This document shows positions 36,276-43,834 of a stretch of DNA of 64,000 nucleotides, one piece after another. The stretch is taken from contig JAJDDN010000008.1 of the NCBI GenBank assembly GCA_029260295.1, positions 248,001-312,000 of the forward strand, in the 5' to 3' direction. The position numbers and the translations under genes are program-made. The notes beneath the pieces were generated by a model. It worked only from the letters and a program-made list of their open reading frames with translations, was not told the origin of the DNA and did no database searches. Origin of the DNA: Phycisphaerales bacterium (GTDB lineage: Bacteria > Planctomycetota > Phycisphaerae > Phycisphaerales > UBA1924). Positions within the stretch are counted from its first letter, which is position 1; each line of letters begins with the position of its first letter.

Positions 36276-36809
36276 TTATGCTGGACCTTTGATCAAATCT
36301 GGGAATGAGTCTGCGAACTTATCAATGCGGCTCCGGGTAGTCTGAGCATGTTGTCTCATTTCAGATCGTGTTCTCAATTCGCGAGAGTTGAACTGCCGTT
36401 CCGCTTCATAGAGCCAGTCAGGTTTATTGGCTCCCGATGGTGCGATTATTGATTCGTCATTCCAATTCCACACATGATTTTTAAGACTTAAGTAAGTGGT
36501 GGGTGCGGTGGTTGAATAGTGGTAGCTGATTATTTTCCAAGCAGTACAGCGGTCTTCGATGTCTGCTGGCAATAAAGAGATTTCATTTGCAGCCGTGACT
36601 AGAAGACTTCGGATTGTTTTTGCATCTGTTTCATTTGGTGATTGGATCTGACTCAGTAGGGATTTCAATTTGACCAATGAGGGAGCAGCGGGCTCATGGG
36701 TTATAAGCCGGTCAATCAGATGGGTGTCTACGAATTCGTCATCTATGAACAGAACCGCATAGCGTGCGATTGCAAGCCTGAATGTATATCGATCGTTAAC
36801 GAGTGTCAT
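36276..36809 (-). CDS. AT-richer orphan protein inserted at the phosphatase 3' end
   Basis: A 177-residue soluble, mostly helical protein of unknown family, beginning MTLVNDRYTFRLAIARYAV. On the line 36481-36540, 24 of 60 bases are G or C, far below the flanking genes. The ATG at 36809 overlaps the phosphatase stop by 14 bases, and its stop touches the phosphatase relic, so it sits exactly between the intact gene and the truncated copy of that gene's end. A longer in-frame extension to 37121 exists but is an antisense-type shadow of the phosphatase. No signal peptide or membrane segment is seen. Confidence 0.6.
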   Translation of the reverse strand: MTLVNDRYTFRLAIARYAVLFIDDEFVDTHLIDRLITHEPAAPSLVKLKSLLSQIQSPNETDAKTIRSLLVTAANEISLLPADIEDRCTAWKIISYHYSTTAPTTYLSLKNHVWNWNDESIIAPSGANKPDWLYEAERQFNSRELRTRSEMRQHAQTTRSRIDKFADSFPDLIKGPA

Positions 36810-37275
36810 TGAGCAATCCTTGGCAAGCGATGGTGAGCATTTGGTAGACTTTTTCGAAGCCGTGGTCTCCGCCGTAGTAGGGGTCGGGGATGTCTTGTGG
36901 GGTTTTGAGGGTTGGGTCGAAGGAACGCATGAGGTGGAGTTGTGGCTTTGGGGTGCCGAGCTTGATGAGGTCGCGTTTGTTGGCGGCGTCCATTGGGATG
37001 ATCCACTGGTAGCGCTGGATGTCGGTTGAGGGGTCGAACTGGCGGGCGCGTTGGGTTGTGAGGTCGATGTTGTAGAGGGCGGCGGTTTGGATTGATCTTG
37101 GGTCTGGGGGGTTGCCGACATGCCAGTCGCCGGTGCCGCAGGAGTCGATTTGGAATTTGTTGGCGAGGTTGTTTTGGTTGACGAGGTGTTGGAAGATGCC
37201 GTGGGCTAGGGGGGAGCGGCAGATGTTTCCTAGGCAGACGAAGAGGACTGTTGTTTGGGGTTGGGGCTTTGGCAT
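36796..37275 (-). CDS. Low-molecular-weight protein tyrosine phosphatase
   Basis: A 159-residue phosphatase of the LMW-PTP/ArsC-fold family. The P-loop CLGNICRS (CX5R) lies at about residues 14-21, directly after the first strand VLFV, and the general acid is in PDPYYGGD near residue 131. Such enzymes dephosphorylate tyrosine residues, often on exopolysaccharide kinases. The C-terminal four residues (NDTR) fall in the overlap with the inserted orphan gene and differ from the relic's tail, as if the end had been rebuilt at the insertion. No partner kinase is adjacent. Confidence 0.88.
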   Translation of the reverse strand: MPKPQPQTTVLFVCLGNICRSPLAHGIFQHLVNQNNLANKFQIDSCGTGDWHVGNPPDPRSIQTAALYNIDLTTQRARQFDPSTDIQRYQWIIPMDAANKRDLIKLGTPKPQLHLMRSFDPTLKTPQDIPDPYYGGDHGFEKVYQMLTIACQGLLNDTR

Positions 37276-37309
37276 TTGAGAAGGATAGGTGAGGAGTGGG
37301 GTTCTTGTT

Positions 37310-37478
37310 CATGCTCTAGCCGAAGACGGCGAGAGCATGGCACCCGATGTCGCTGGTATTTGAAGACACGGCTTGCCGAAGACGGTCAAGCCGTGGCACC
37401 CGGCGAGAGCATGGCACCCGATGTGGTTGGTGTTTTGAAGACACTACTGCGCCGAGGCGGCGAGTAGTGGCACCCGGA
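37310..37478 (+). repeat. Three family-A hairpin repeats plus a remnant
   Basis: Copy 1 (37310-37345) has arms CATGCTCT / AGAGCATG, copy 2 (37362-37403) CACGGCTTG / CAAGCCGTG, copy 3 (37437-37478) CACTACT / AGTAGTG with core CCGAGGCGG. A right-half remnant of the first type (GAGAGCATGGCACCC) lies at 37405-37420. They occupy the gap upstream of the phosphatase gene. Confidence 0.88.
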
Positions 37479-37485
37479 TGCCGGA

Positions 37486-38502
37486 TTAGGCTAGTTGTGA
37501 GTTCATTGATTCGACGATGTGGTCCATTTCGTCGAGGAGGAGGCCTGCGGCGCCTTGGGCTCTGGAGAAGCCGGCTTTGCCTGAGTGTCTTAGGTTGAGG
37601 ATGGGGATGTCTGCTCTTTGGAGGAGGCGATCGACGAGGTGGGTTGAGCCTGAGAGTTCGTTGTTGGGGTGGATGTAGGCGTCGAGGAGGGGGATGAGGC
37701 TTGGGAGGGGTTCTGTTGTGGTGAGGATGCGGAAGGGTTGGTCGAGTCCTCTGTGGTGGCGGAGTGCTTGGTTGAGGTTTTTGGCGGTCTTTGGGATGAT
37801 GCCTAGGAGTTGGTATCCTGAGACGGCGAGGAGTCCGAGGAGGAAGGCGAACTCGCGGGCGTCTACTTCGTTTGGTGCGTCGGCGACGGCACCCAGGACG
37901 ATTGTTTGGTCGTCGATGTTGAGCTTTGATCTTGCATCGGAGCGTTCTTGTTGGGTGGGTTGGTCTGCGTCGATCAGAGAGGCGAGGAGTTGGTCGGTTT
38001 GGCAGGTGTGGCGGAGATCGAGCCAGCGGTCGTGGTCTTGGGGTTCAAAGACGCGGATGGTGTCGATGCTCTGCGGCGGTTTTTTGATCGTGGAGGGTTT
38101 GGTGGAGATGAGCTCGGTGGGGATGTCGAGGCTAGAGGCGATGCTTGAGGCGAGGGAGATGAGTTCGTCGGACCAGCAGATGATTCTCGATGGTGATGCA
38201 TCGAAGGTGCTTAGTTGGCTCAGGATTTTTCGTTTGAGGGAGTTTGGGTTTGCGAGCACCGGTGTGAAATGGTCGGTGTGGGGTATCCCTATTGCGGAGG
38301 CGGTTGCGGGTGTGGAGGAGTCGCCGATGACCATGACGCGGCTGTGCGGGGGCGGGGGGGTGAGGTTGTCTTTGAGCGCGCCGGCGAGGAGGAGGCAAGG
38401 GGTTGTGCGGCCGAAGTGTGCGGAGGTATTGGGGCGGGTCGATGGCGGGGCCACGAGGTGGACTGCGTATCCATCGGATAATGAGGGTGCTGGTGAGATC
38501 AT
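37486..38502 (-). CDS. Uncharacterised protein, possibly glycosyltransferase-like
   Basis: A 338-residue protein with no signal peptide and no membrane helix. Alternating strand-helix pattern and phrases such as TIVLGAVADAPNEVDAREFAFLLG, FRILTTTEPLPSLIPLLDAYIHP and GSTHLVDRLLQRADIPIL recall the donor-binding half of GT-B glycosyltransferases, but the usual EX7E or similar motif is not clear. I do not claim a function. It is the last gene of a minus-strand run starting at nuoA (40792) with short gaps, so it may be co-transcribed with the two lipoprotein genes upstream. Confidence 0.45.
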   Translation of the reverse strand: MISPAPSLSDGYAVHLVAPPSTRPNTSAHFGRTTPCLLLAGALKDNLTPPPPHSRVMVIGDSSTPATASAIGIPHTDHFTPVLANPNSLKRKILSQLSTFDASPSRIICWSDELISLASSIASSLDIPTELISTKPSTIKKPPQSIDTIRVFEPQDHDRWLDLRHTCQTDQLLASLIDADQPTQQERSDARSKLNIDDQTIVLGAVADAPNEVDAREFAFLLGLLAVSGYQLLGIIPKTAKNLNQALRHHRGLDQPFRILTTTEPLPSLIPLLDAYIHPNNELSGSTHLVDRLLQRADIPILNLRHSGKAGFSRAQGAAGLLLDEMDHIVESMNSQLA

Positions 38503-38516
38503 GGTTGTCTGCTGGG

Positions 38517-39167
38517 TTAGCGGCCGAAGAGTACTGTTTCGACGATTTCGTGTTTGTAGAAGAGTTGGGAGAGGCCTAGGCCTGCGCGGGCGGCGAGTTC
38601 TTGTTCGATTGCGAGTTGTGCGGCGTTGTTGTCTGGGCTGAGTCCTGGGAGTTGTGGGATTTTAATTTGCGCGAGGTGTCCGAAGCTTGAATCTGGCCAG
38701 ACTCTCTTTCCTTTGGCGACATCGATGACCTTGACGCGGAGGGTTGCTTGGGGGATGTATGAGCCGGTTTCTGGGGAGAGTGAGAACTCTGTGACGACAG
38801 CGTAGATGACGATGTCGGCTCCGACGGACTTTCCGAGCTCTGTGATGCTCATGCGTGAGGAGTTGGTTTCTTTTGTGGCCGCAGCGAGGATGCCTCGGGG
38901 TTCGAGCATGTCAACGAGGATTCGTTTCTCGAGGAGTTGGTTTGTCGCGATTTCTGCCATGGCGTATCGGAGGCGGCGTTGTGCGATTTTGCTTGAGGGG
39001 TCGTCTACGAAGACTACGGTGGTGGCATTTTCTGGGAGGGTGAAGACGGGGTTGATTTTTTCTGGGCCGTGGATTGCGTAGGCGACGGGCGTGAGGATAT
39101 TGCATCCTGGGAGGAATGTGAGTGCTGCGAATGCGGCGAGTAAGAATGTGGCTTTGATTGTGTGCAT
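38517..39167 (-). CDS. Putative lipoprotein, unknown function (pair member 1)
   Basis: A 216-residue predicted lipoprotein with lipobox LTFLPGC (Cys at about residue 22). The mature part has strand-rich segments (ATTVVFVDDPSS, ADIVIYAVVTEFSL) and resembles the neighbouring lipoprotein at 39189-39911: both carry a conserved helix (LLEKRILVDML versus MTRNEVAKLLGVE), an Ile/Val-rich strand and a closing tail that reaches a YKHE / YEHDE motif. Such proteins can resemble the LptE/CsgG-like alpha-beta fold, but this is only an impression. It is separated from its likely paralogue by 21 bases. Confidence 0.55.
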   Translation of the reverse strand: MHTIKATFLLAAFAALTFLPGCNILTPVAYAIHGPEKINPVFTLPENATTVVFVDDPSSKIAQRRLRYAMAEIATNQLLEKRILVDMLEPRGILAAATKETNSSRMSITELGKSVGADIVIYAVVTEFSLSPETGSYIPQATLRVKVIDVAKGKRVWPDSSFGHLAQIKIPQLPGLSPDNNAAQLAIEQELAARAGLGLSQLFYKHEIVETVLFGR

Positions 39168-39188
39168 TGTGTGTGTGCTTTTGGTTAT

Positions 39189-39911
39189 TTAGTATGGGAT
39201 GATATTGGGTTCGTCGTGCTCATAGAAGAGCCATGCGGCGCGGTTGATGAAGCGGTTTGAGAGTTCAGCGGTGACGGCTGCTCCCGGGATGTCTGACTTC
39301 ATGAATCCCGAGGAGTCTGGGAACCTTATGCTGATTGATTTTTCGTAGATGGGGTCGTTGGGGAGTGCGGAGTCTGATTCGAACACGGTAATGATGCCCG
39401 CGATTGCACCGTCCCAAACATATTGGTTTCCTGTTTCGTTGAGGCGGTAGTCAACGATTTCAATGACGATGAGTCGTTCTACTCCGAGTAGCTTAGCGAC
39501 TTCGTTTCTGGTCATGGCGGGCCATTGAGGTGTGTTGTAGAGGACGGTCAGGAGGTCTGCGGAGGGGATTGCGTAGGAGGGGTTTGCGTTTTGGATGAGG
39601 CGGTTGTTGACCCGCATGTTGATTCGTGAGGTGATGCCTGGGTGTTCGGCTTCGATGACTCTTGAGGCGGAGCAGACGACGGCGAATGACTTGCCTGCGA
39701 TGCGTTCGTATTCGGCTGGGTAAGAGGTGGAGCCTGTTCTTCTGTAGGATTCTGCCATGCCACCGACGGCGGCGCCGATGACGCAGCCTGAGAACGAGAG
39801 CGCGGTGAGAGTTGCGGCGGTGATTCCGAGGAGTGTTGCGGAGGTTCGGAGGAGTCTTTTGGGTGTTGATTTGGCTTGGTTATTCATGCTGGCTTTCGGG
39901 GAGGGAATCAT
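39189..39911 (-). CDS. Putative lipoprotein, unknown function (pair member 2)
   Basis: About 240 residues with lipobox LSFSGC followed by a glycine-rich stretch (VIGAAVGGMAES). It shares its general plan and C-terminal FYEHDEPN segment with the next gene downstream, so the two are probably an old tandem duplication. The ATG at 39911 overlaps the stop of the DUF2752 gene (ATGA), which favours it over the in-frame ATG at 39887. The envelope role is unknown. Confidence 0.55.
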   Translation of the reverse strand: MIPSPKASMNNQAKSTPKRLLRTSATLLGITAATLTALSFSGCVIGAAVGGMAESYRRTGSTSYPAEYERIAGKSFAVVCSASRVIEAEHPGITSRINMRVNNRLIQNANPSYAIPSADLLTVLYNTPQWPAMTRNEVAKLLGVERLIVIEIVDYRLNETGNQYVWDGAIAGIITVFESDSALPNDPIYEKSISIRFPDSSGFMKSDIPGAAVTAELSNRFINRAAWLFYEHDEPNIIPY

Positions 39912-40369
39912 GACCAGGTGGCGATTTTGTATACCCATGCGGCTGCGGCGAGGGCGATCATGCTGATGACCAGTTTGGGCCTCAGTGTGGTTTGGACGAC
40001 GAATCCTATACGCGAGCCGGTGAGTGCCTGATGCGTTGCTCCCCAGAAGATCATGGTAGTTAATAGGGCTAGAAGGGCTCCCATGGGCTGGGTGATGACG
40101 GCGGTGGTCCAGGAGCCTTCTCCGGCGTGGGAGAAGGAGGTGGTCATGCCGCAGGTTGGGCAGGGTTTATCGAACCATACGACCCAGGTGCATTTTCGCA
40201 TGCCGAGTTGGGTGTGGGTGGCGTGTCCGGCGGGGTCTGGGGTGAGCCAGCTTGCTGTGAAGAGGACAAAGAGGGTGACGGCGGCGATGGCTGCGGCGGC
40301 GATGCGTTCGCCTGTGCTTGAGCGCAGGGGGGTGGTTCGTTCTTTGGGATAGGTGGCTTGGGCGGTCAC
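39908..40369 (-). CDS. DUF2752-family membrane protein
   Basis: A 153-residue protein with three hydrophobic helices and the family motif CPTCGMTTSF in the loop after the first helix. DUF2752 proteins are small inner-membrane proteins of unknown role, common in planctomycetes and Bacteroidetes. The start is GTG. It lies 21 bases downstream of nuoA and overlaps the next lipoprotein gene by four bases, so these genes probably share one transcript. Confidence 0.75.
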   Translation of the reverse strand: MTAQATYPKERTTPLRSSTGERIAAAAIAAVTLFVLFTASWLTPDPAGHATHTQLGMRKCTWVVWFDKPCPTCGMTTSFSHAGEGSWTTAVITQPMGALLALLTTMIFWGATHQALTGSRIGFVVQTTLRPKLVISMIALAAAAWVYKIATWS

Positions 40370-40390
40370 GGGTGATTCAAGATTCGGGGG

Positions 40391-40792
40391 TTAGTCGAAC
40401 TTGAAGACGCCTTTTCGGTAGCCGTAGATGTAGGCGACGACGGTGGTGAGCATGAAGAAGAAGATGCGGAGGAGCCAGACGGTTGAGGCGTCTGAGCGTG
40501 GGTCGAGTGATGTGAAGGTGTTGGCCCATGGGTAGAGGAAGATGACTTCGATATCAAAGACGAGGAAGACCATGGCGATGAGGTAGAAGCGGATATTGAA
40601 GCGTTTGCGGGCGGTGTTGATGGGGGTCATGCCCGATTCGTAGGTTTCGCCTTTGCGGTCGCCCTTGCGGGATGGGCCGAGGATTGTGGATCCGACGAGG
40701 TTCATGACGGCGAAACCCACAGCTCCGAGGAGCATGATGAAGATGGGGAGATAGGCGTTGATTGGGTTGCTTGCGAGGGTGGTTGACAGCAT
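40391..40792 (-). CDS. nuoA: NADH-quinone oxidoreductase subunit A
   Basis: A 133-residue membrane subunit of respiratory complex I with three helices. The loop FNIRFYLIAMVFLVFDIEV and the preceding GETYESGMTPI are hallmark NuoA motifs. I chose the ATG at 40792 because GGAG (40801-40804 on the minus strand) lies eight bases upstream; the ATG at 40798 would be only two bases away. Neither neighbour is another nuo gene, which is unusual because nuoA normally leads the nuoA-N operon. Confidence 0.93.
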   Translation of the reverse strand: MLSTTLASNPINAYLPIFIMLLGAVGFAVMNLVGSTILGPSRKGDRKGETYESGMTPINTARKRFNIRFYLIAMVFLVFDIEVIFLYPWANTFTSLDPRSDASTVWLLRIFFFMLTTVVAYIYGYRKGVFKFD

Positions 40793-40866
40793 CTTCATAG
40801 CTCCGTTTTCAGCGTCCTTGCTGATTGTGTGGATGATAGGCGAATTGTGAGGGGAAGAGAAGAAAG

Positions 40867-41046
40867 ACCCCCTCCGACCTCGCCCCCCAACAACCCGGGG
40901 GAGGTGGGAAGATGAAGAGAAGTCAGAGGGGAGGAAGGAAGAGGAGAAGTCGTGGAGCCCTCACCCCGGCCCTCTCCCATCAGAATGGGAGAGGGAGGAA
41001 GAGGAAGATCATGGAGGAGTCGAAGACGACACCTCCATGGCACCCA
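40867..41046 (+). repeat. Repeat cluster: families C, B and A
   Basis: Family C (40867-40905) has CCCCCTCC / GGGGGAGG arms. Family B (40970-40995) has CCCTCTCCCAT / ATGGGAGAGGG. A family-A copy (41003-41046) has CATGGAGG / CCTCCATG arms around TCGAAGACGA, where both core-flanking bases changed together (C to T and G to A), preserving pairing. They lie in the 488-base divergent gap between nuoA and groEL1. Confidence 0.8.
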
Positions 41047-41113
41047 GAAAAGACAAGTCGGCTGCCAGCTTGGCAGGGTGGTTTGGTTGGATACTGGGTT
41101 GGCGGGAGGATTT

Positions 41114-41155
41114 GGGGTTGGTTGGGGGTGTTTACGGGGGTTAGGGTTGTGGGGG
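41114..41155 (+). other. Potential G-quadruplex upstream of groEL1
   Basis: Five runs of three to five G (41114-41117, 41124-41128, 41136-41140, 41144-41146, 41151-41155) are separated by 3-7 bases, meeting the usual G4 rule. It is 125 bases upstream of the groEL1 start, on the coding strand. No CIRCE element was found in this region. Confidence 0.45.
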
Positions 41156-41280
41156 TTGGCATGGGGATTGCCACTGTTGGGTGGGTTGGCTGCGCTTGTG
41201 GTCGGCTTTGGAATACATTTACCTGCCGCGTTTGAGCGGTTGACTGGGCCTTGAGCCCGCTGAATACTGGAGAATCCGCT

Positions 41281-43065
41281 ATGGGAAGCAAAGAACTGAC
41301 CTTTGATATCGAAGCACGGCAGGCACTTTTGGCGGGGGTTGAGAAGCTCGCTGCTGCGGTTAAGGTCACGCTTGGGCCACGCGGTCGTAATGCGGTGATC
41401 GATAAATCCTGGGGCGGGCCGACCGTGACCAAGGACGGGGTTTCGGTTGCTGAAGAGGTCGAGCTGACCAATAAAGCTGAGAACATGGGGGCCAAGCTGG
41501 TCAAGGAGGCTTCATCGAAGACTTCTGATGATGCTGGCGACGGGACGACGACGGCGACTGTGCTCGCTGAGGCGTTGTTCAAAGAAGGCCTGCGGTACAT
41601 CGCGGCTGGGGTGGATGCCAATGCATTGGTTCGTGGGATGAAGAAGGGTGTTGAGATCGCGGCCAAGTCGATTGATGACTCGGCGATTCCGGTCAAGGGC
41701 AAGAAGGACATTGAGAATGTCGCGACGATCTCGTCGAACAACGATCCTGAGACCGGGAAGATCATGGCCGGGGCCTTTGAGAAGGTTGGTAAGGACGGCG
41801 TGATTACGGTTGAAGAGGGCAAGGGGCTTGAGACCGATGTGACTGTGGTTGAGGGGATGCAGTTTGATCGTGGGTTCTTGTCGCCGAACTTTGTGACGGA
41901 TGTTGAGGACATGAAGGTTGTGATGGACAAGTGCTTGGTGCTTGTGCATGAGGACAAGATTGACAATATTCAGAAGTTGGTGCCTTTGCTTGAGAAGGTC
42001 ATGGAGGCGAAGAAGCCGCTGATGATTATCGCTGAGGATATTACAGGTGAGGCACTTTCGACGCTTGTGATTAATAAGTTGCGTGGCACCTTGCAGGTGT
42101 GTGCGGTCAAGGCACCGGGGTATGGCGATCGTCGCAAGGCGATGCTGCAGGATATTGCGGTGCTGACCGGCGGCGAGGCGTTTATGAAGGATCTGGCGAC
42201 TGATCTGGATTCGATCTCGATCTCGCAGCTTGGCATGGCCAAGAAGGTAGAAATCGGGGCGGACAACACGACCATCATTGAAGGTGCGGGCTCGACCAAG
42301 GAAATCCAAGAGCGGATCGCTCAGATCCGTAACGAGATTGATAACTCTTCGTCGGATTACGATCGTGAGAAGCTCCAAGAGCGGTTGGCGAAGTTGACGG
42401 GTGGTGTTGCTCAGATCAATGTCGGGGCCGCGTCTGAAGCGGAACTCAAAGAGAAGAAGGCACGCGTTGAGGATGCGCTCCATGCGACACGGGCCGCGCT
42501 TGCTGAGGGGATTGTTGCTGGTGGCGGGACGAGCTTTATTCGGGCTCAGGATGACATCGCTGGCAATAAGGACTGGAAGAAAGTGTTCGGGAAATCGACC
42601 GATGTGTCGTCTGATGATGTTGGCCAGGTGAAGTATGACTTTGCTGCTGGCCTCAATGTTGTGTACCGGGCTTTGGCGGTTCCGCTGCGGACGATCGCGG
42701 AGAACGCGGGTGCCAAGGGCTCGGTTGTTGTGGCGAAGGTCGCGGACGCTGAGGGCTCCAATGGGTACAACGCGCTGACCGACAAGTATGAGGATCTGCT
42801 CAAGGCGGGCGTGATGACGCCTGCGAAGGTGGATCGTTCGGCGCTTATTAATGCGGGCTCGGTGGCGACTGTGTTGCTGGCTGCGGATTGCATTGTGACG
42901 GACAAGCCTGAGAAGGGTGTGTCGGATGATCACGGCGGAGGCGGCGACCCGATGGCGGGGATGGGCGGCATGGGCGGTATGGGAGGCATGGGCGGAATGG
43001 GTGGCGGCATGCCTGGAATGGGCGGCATGGGCGGGATGCCTGGTATGGGTGGGATGGGATTCTAA
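41281..43065 (+). CDS. groEL: Chaperonin GroEL, copy 1 (with GGM tail)
   Basis: A 594-residue 60-kDa chaperonin, longer than the usual 545 because of a few insertions and a long tail. The ATPase motif GDGTTTATVLAEA, the VTLGPRGRNAVIDKSWGGPT opening and CAVKAPGYGDRRKAML are intact. The C-terminus has many Gly-Gly-Met repeats, the normal flexible tail inside the folding chamber. The ATG at 41281 has GGAG eight bases upstream, better than the TTG at 41251. Instead of groES, a small AT-rich ORF follows without a gap. Confidence 0.95.
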   Translation: MGSKELTFDIEARQALLAGVEKLAAAVKVTLGPRGRNAVIDKSWGGPTVTKDGVSVAEEVELTNKAENMGAKLVKEASSKTSDDAGDGTTTATVLAEALFKEGLRYIAAGVDANALVRGMKKGVEIAAKSIDDSAIPVKGKKDIENVATISSNNDPETGKIMAGAFEKVGKDGVITVEEGKGLETDVTVVEGMQFDRGFLSPNFVTDVEDMKVVMDKCLVLVHEDKIDNIQKLVPLLEKVMEAKKPLMIIAEDITGEALSTLVINKLRGTLQVCAVKAPGYGDRRKAMLQDIAVLTGGEAFMKDLATDLDSISISQLGMAKKVEIGADNTTIIEGAGSTKEIQERIAQIRNEIDNSSSDYDREKLQERLAKLTGGVAQINVGAASEAELKEKKARVEDALHATRAALAEGIVAGGGTSFIRAQDDIAGNKDWKKVFGKSTDVSSDDVGQVKYDFAAGLNVVYRALAVPLRTIAENAGAKGSVVVAKVADAEGSNGYNALTDKYEDLLKAGVMTPAKVDRSALINAGSVATVLLAADCIVTDKPEKGVSDDHGGGGDPMAGMGGMGGMGGMGGMGGGMPGMGGMGGMPGMGGMGF

Positions 43066-43383
43066 ATGAAAAACGAAGAGTTCAGATTTAAGTATCGTGA
43101 TATTCCAGAATCAGAATTCTCATTTGTCACATTGAGTTGTGTACACGAGAATATTGAGAACGACAAAGTTCTGAACACATACACGGTTCAGAAAATTGAC
43201 GGTCCTCTTGCAGAGCAAAGTTGGATCGGCAAATCATTTTCAAAAGAGTTCGGTGATGGTCCAGGCGAATATTTGGGTCACAGCTCTTATGAGAATGCTG
43301 TTGGGCATGCGTTTCGGGAAGAGTTCTTGAAACAGTCAGTACTAGAATTTAACCAAGTTGGCTTCGGCGGCGTAATTGGATAA
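43066..43383 (+). CDS. AT-rich orphan ORF between groEL1 and groES
   Basis: A 105-residue acidic soluble protein of unknown family. On the line 43081-43140 only 19 of 60 bases are G or C, against roughly 60% in the flanking genes. The ATG follows the groEL1 TAA with no bases between, and groES starts 12 bases after its stop, so it is embedded in the operon. There is no clear ribosome site apart from the Gly-Met-coding end of groEL1, so translation may depend on coupling. Acquisition as a single-gene islet is likely. Confidence 0.55.
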   Translation: MKNEEFRFKYRDIPESEFSFVTLSCVHENIENDKVLNTYTVQKIDGPLAEQSWIGKSFSKEFGDGPGEYLGHSSYENAVGHAFREEFLKQSVLEFNQVGFGGVIG

Positions 43384-43395
43384 AGGAATAAACTA

Positions 43396-43683
43396 ATGTC
43401 AGTAAAACCACTTGAAGATCGTGTGCTGGTGAAGCCAGTTGAGCAGGAATCGATGACCTCGGCGGGGCTGTACTTGCCTGAGTCGAGTAAGGAGAAGCCG
43501 ATTCAGGGGACGGTTGTGGCCGTGGGTCCTGGGAAGGTGTTGGAGAATGGGAACCGTGGGGACATGAGTGTGTCTTTGGGTGACCGTGTTGTGTACTCGC
43601 AGTACGGCGGGACTGAGGTTGATATTGATGGCGTGGAGCATCTGATCTTGAGAGAGTCGGAGTTGCTTGGCGTGTTTGCGTGA
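43396..43683 (+). CDS. groES: Co-chaperonin GroES
   Basis: A 95-residue lid of the GroEL chamber. PLEDRVLVKPVEQE at the start, GTVVAVGPGK and the closing GVEHLILRESELLGV are diagnostic, and the mobile-loop region (SMTSAGLYLPESS) is present. It lies between two groEL genes, 12 bases after the orphan ORF and about 150 bases before groEL2, so it could serve both chaperonins. Confidence 0.95.
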   Translation: MSVKPLEDRVLVKPVEQESMTSAGLYLPESSKEKPIQGTVVAVGPGKVLENGNRGDMSVSLGDRVVYSQYGGTEVDIDGVEHLILRESELLGVFA

Positions 43684-43690
43684 GTATCTG

Positions 43691-43762
43691 ACGAGCCGCG
43701 ACCGTGAGGGAGCGGGGGTTTGGGTTTGAAGAGAAGACCACTCCCTTACGGTCGCGGCTCGT
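43691..43762. repeat. 22-bp inverted repeat between groES and groEL2
   Basis: Left arm 43691-43712 (ACGAGCCGCGACCGTG...) and right arm 43741-43762 pair over 22 positions. The single difference gives a G-U pair in plus-strand RNA. The loop is 28 bases. It starts 7 bases after the groES stop and could be a transcript-processing hairpin, an attenuator, or a dispersed repeat; there is no T run. Confidence 0.8.
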
Positions 43763-43834
43763 TAAGAGTCGGCGCGGGGATGGGATGGTTTGGCGAGACG
43801 ATTTAGAAAACAAGACTCCGAAGGAGTGATGACA

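Noticed and set aside
41047-41280. CIRCE (HrcA) element upstream of groEL1
   Set aside because: No TTAGCACTC/GAGTGCTAA inverted repeat could be found.
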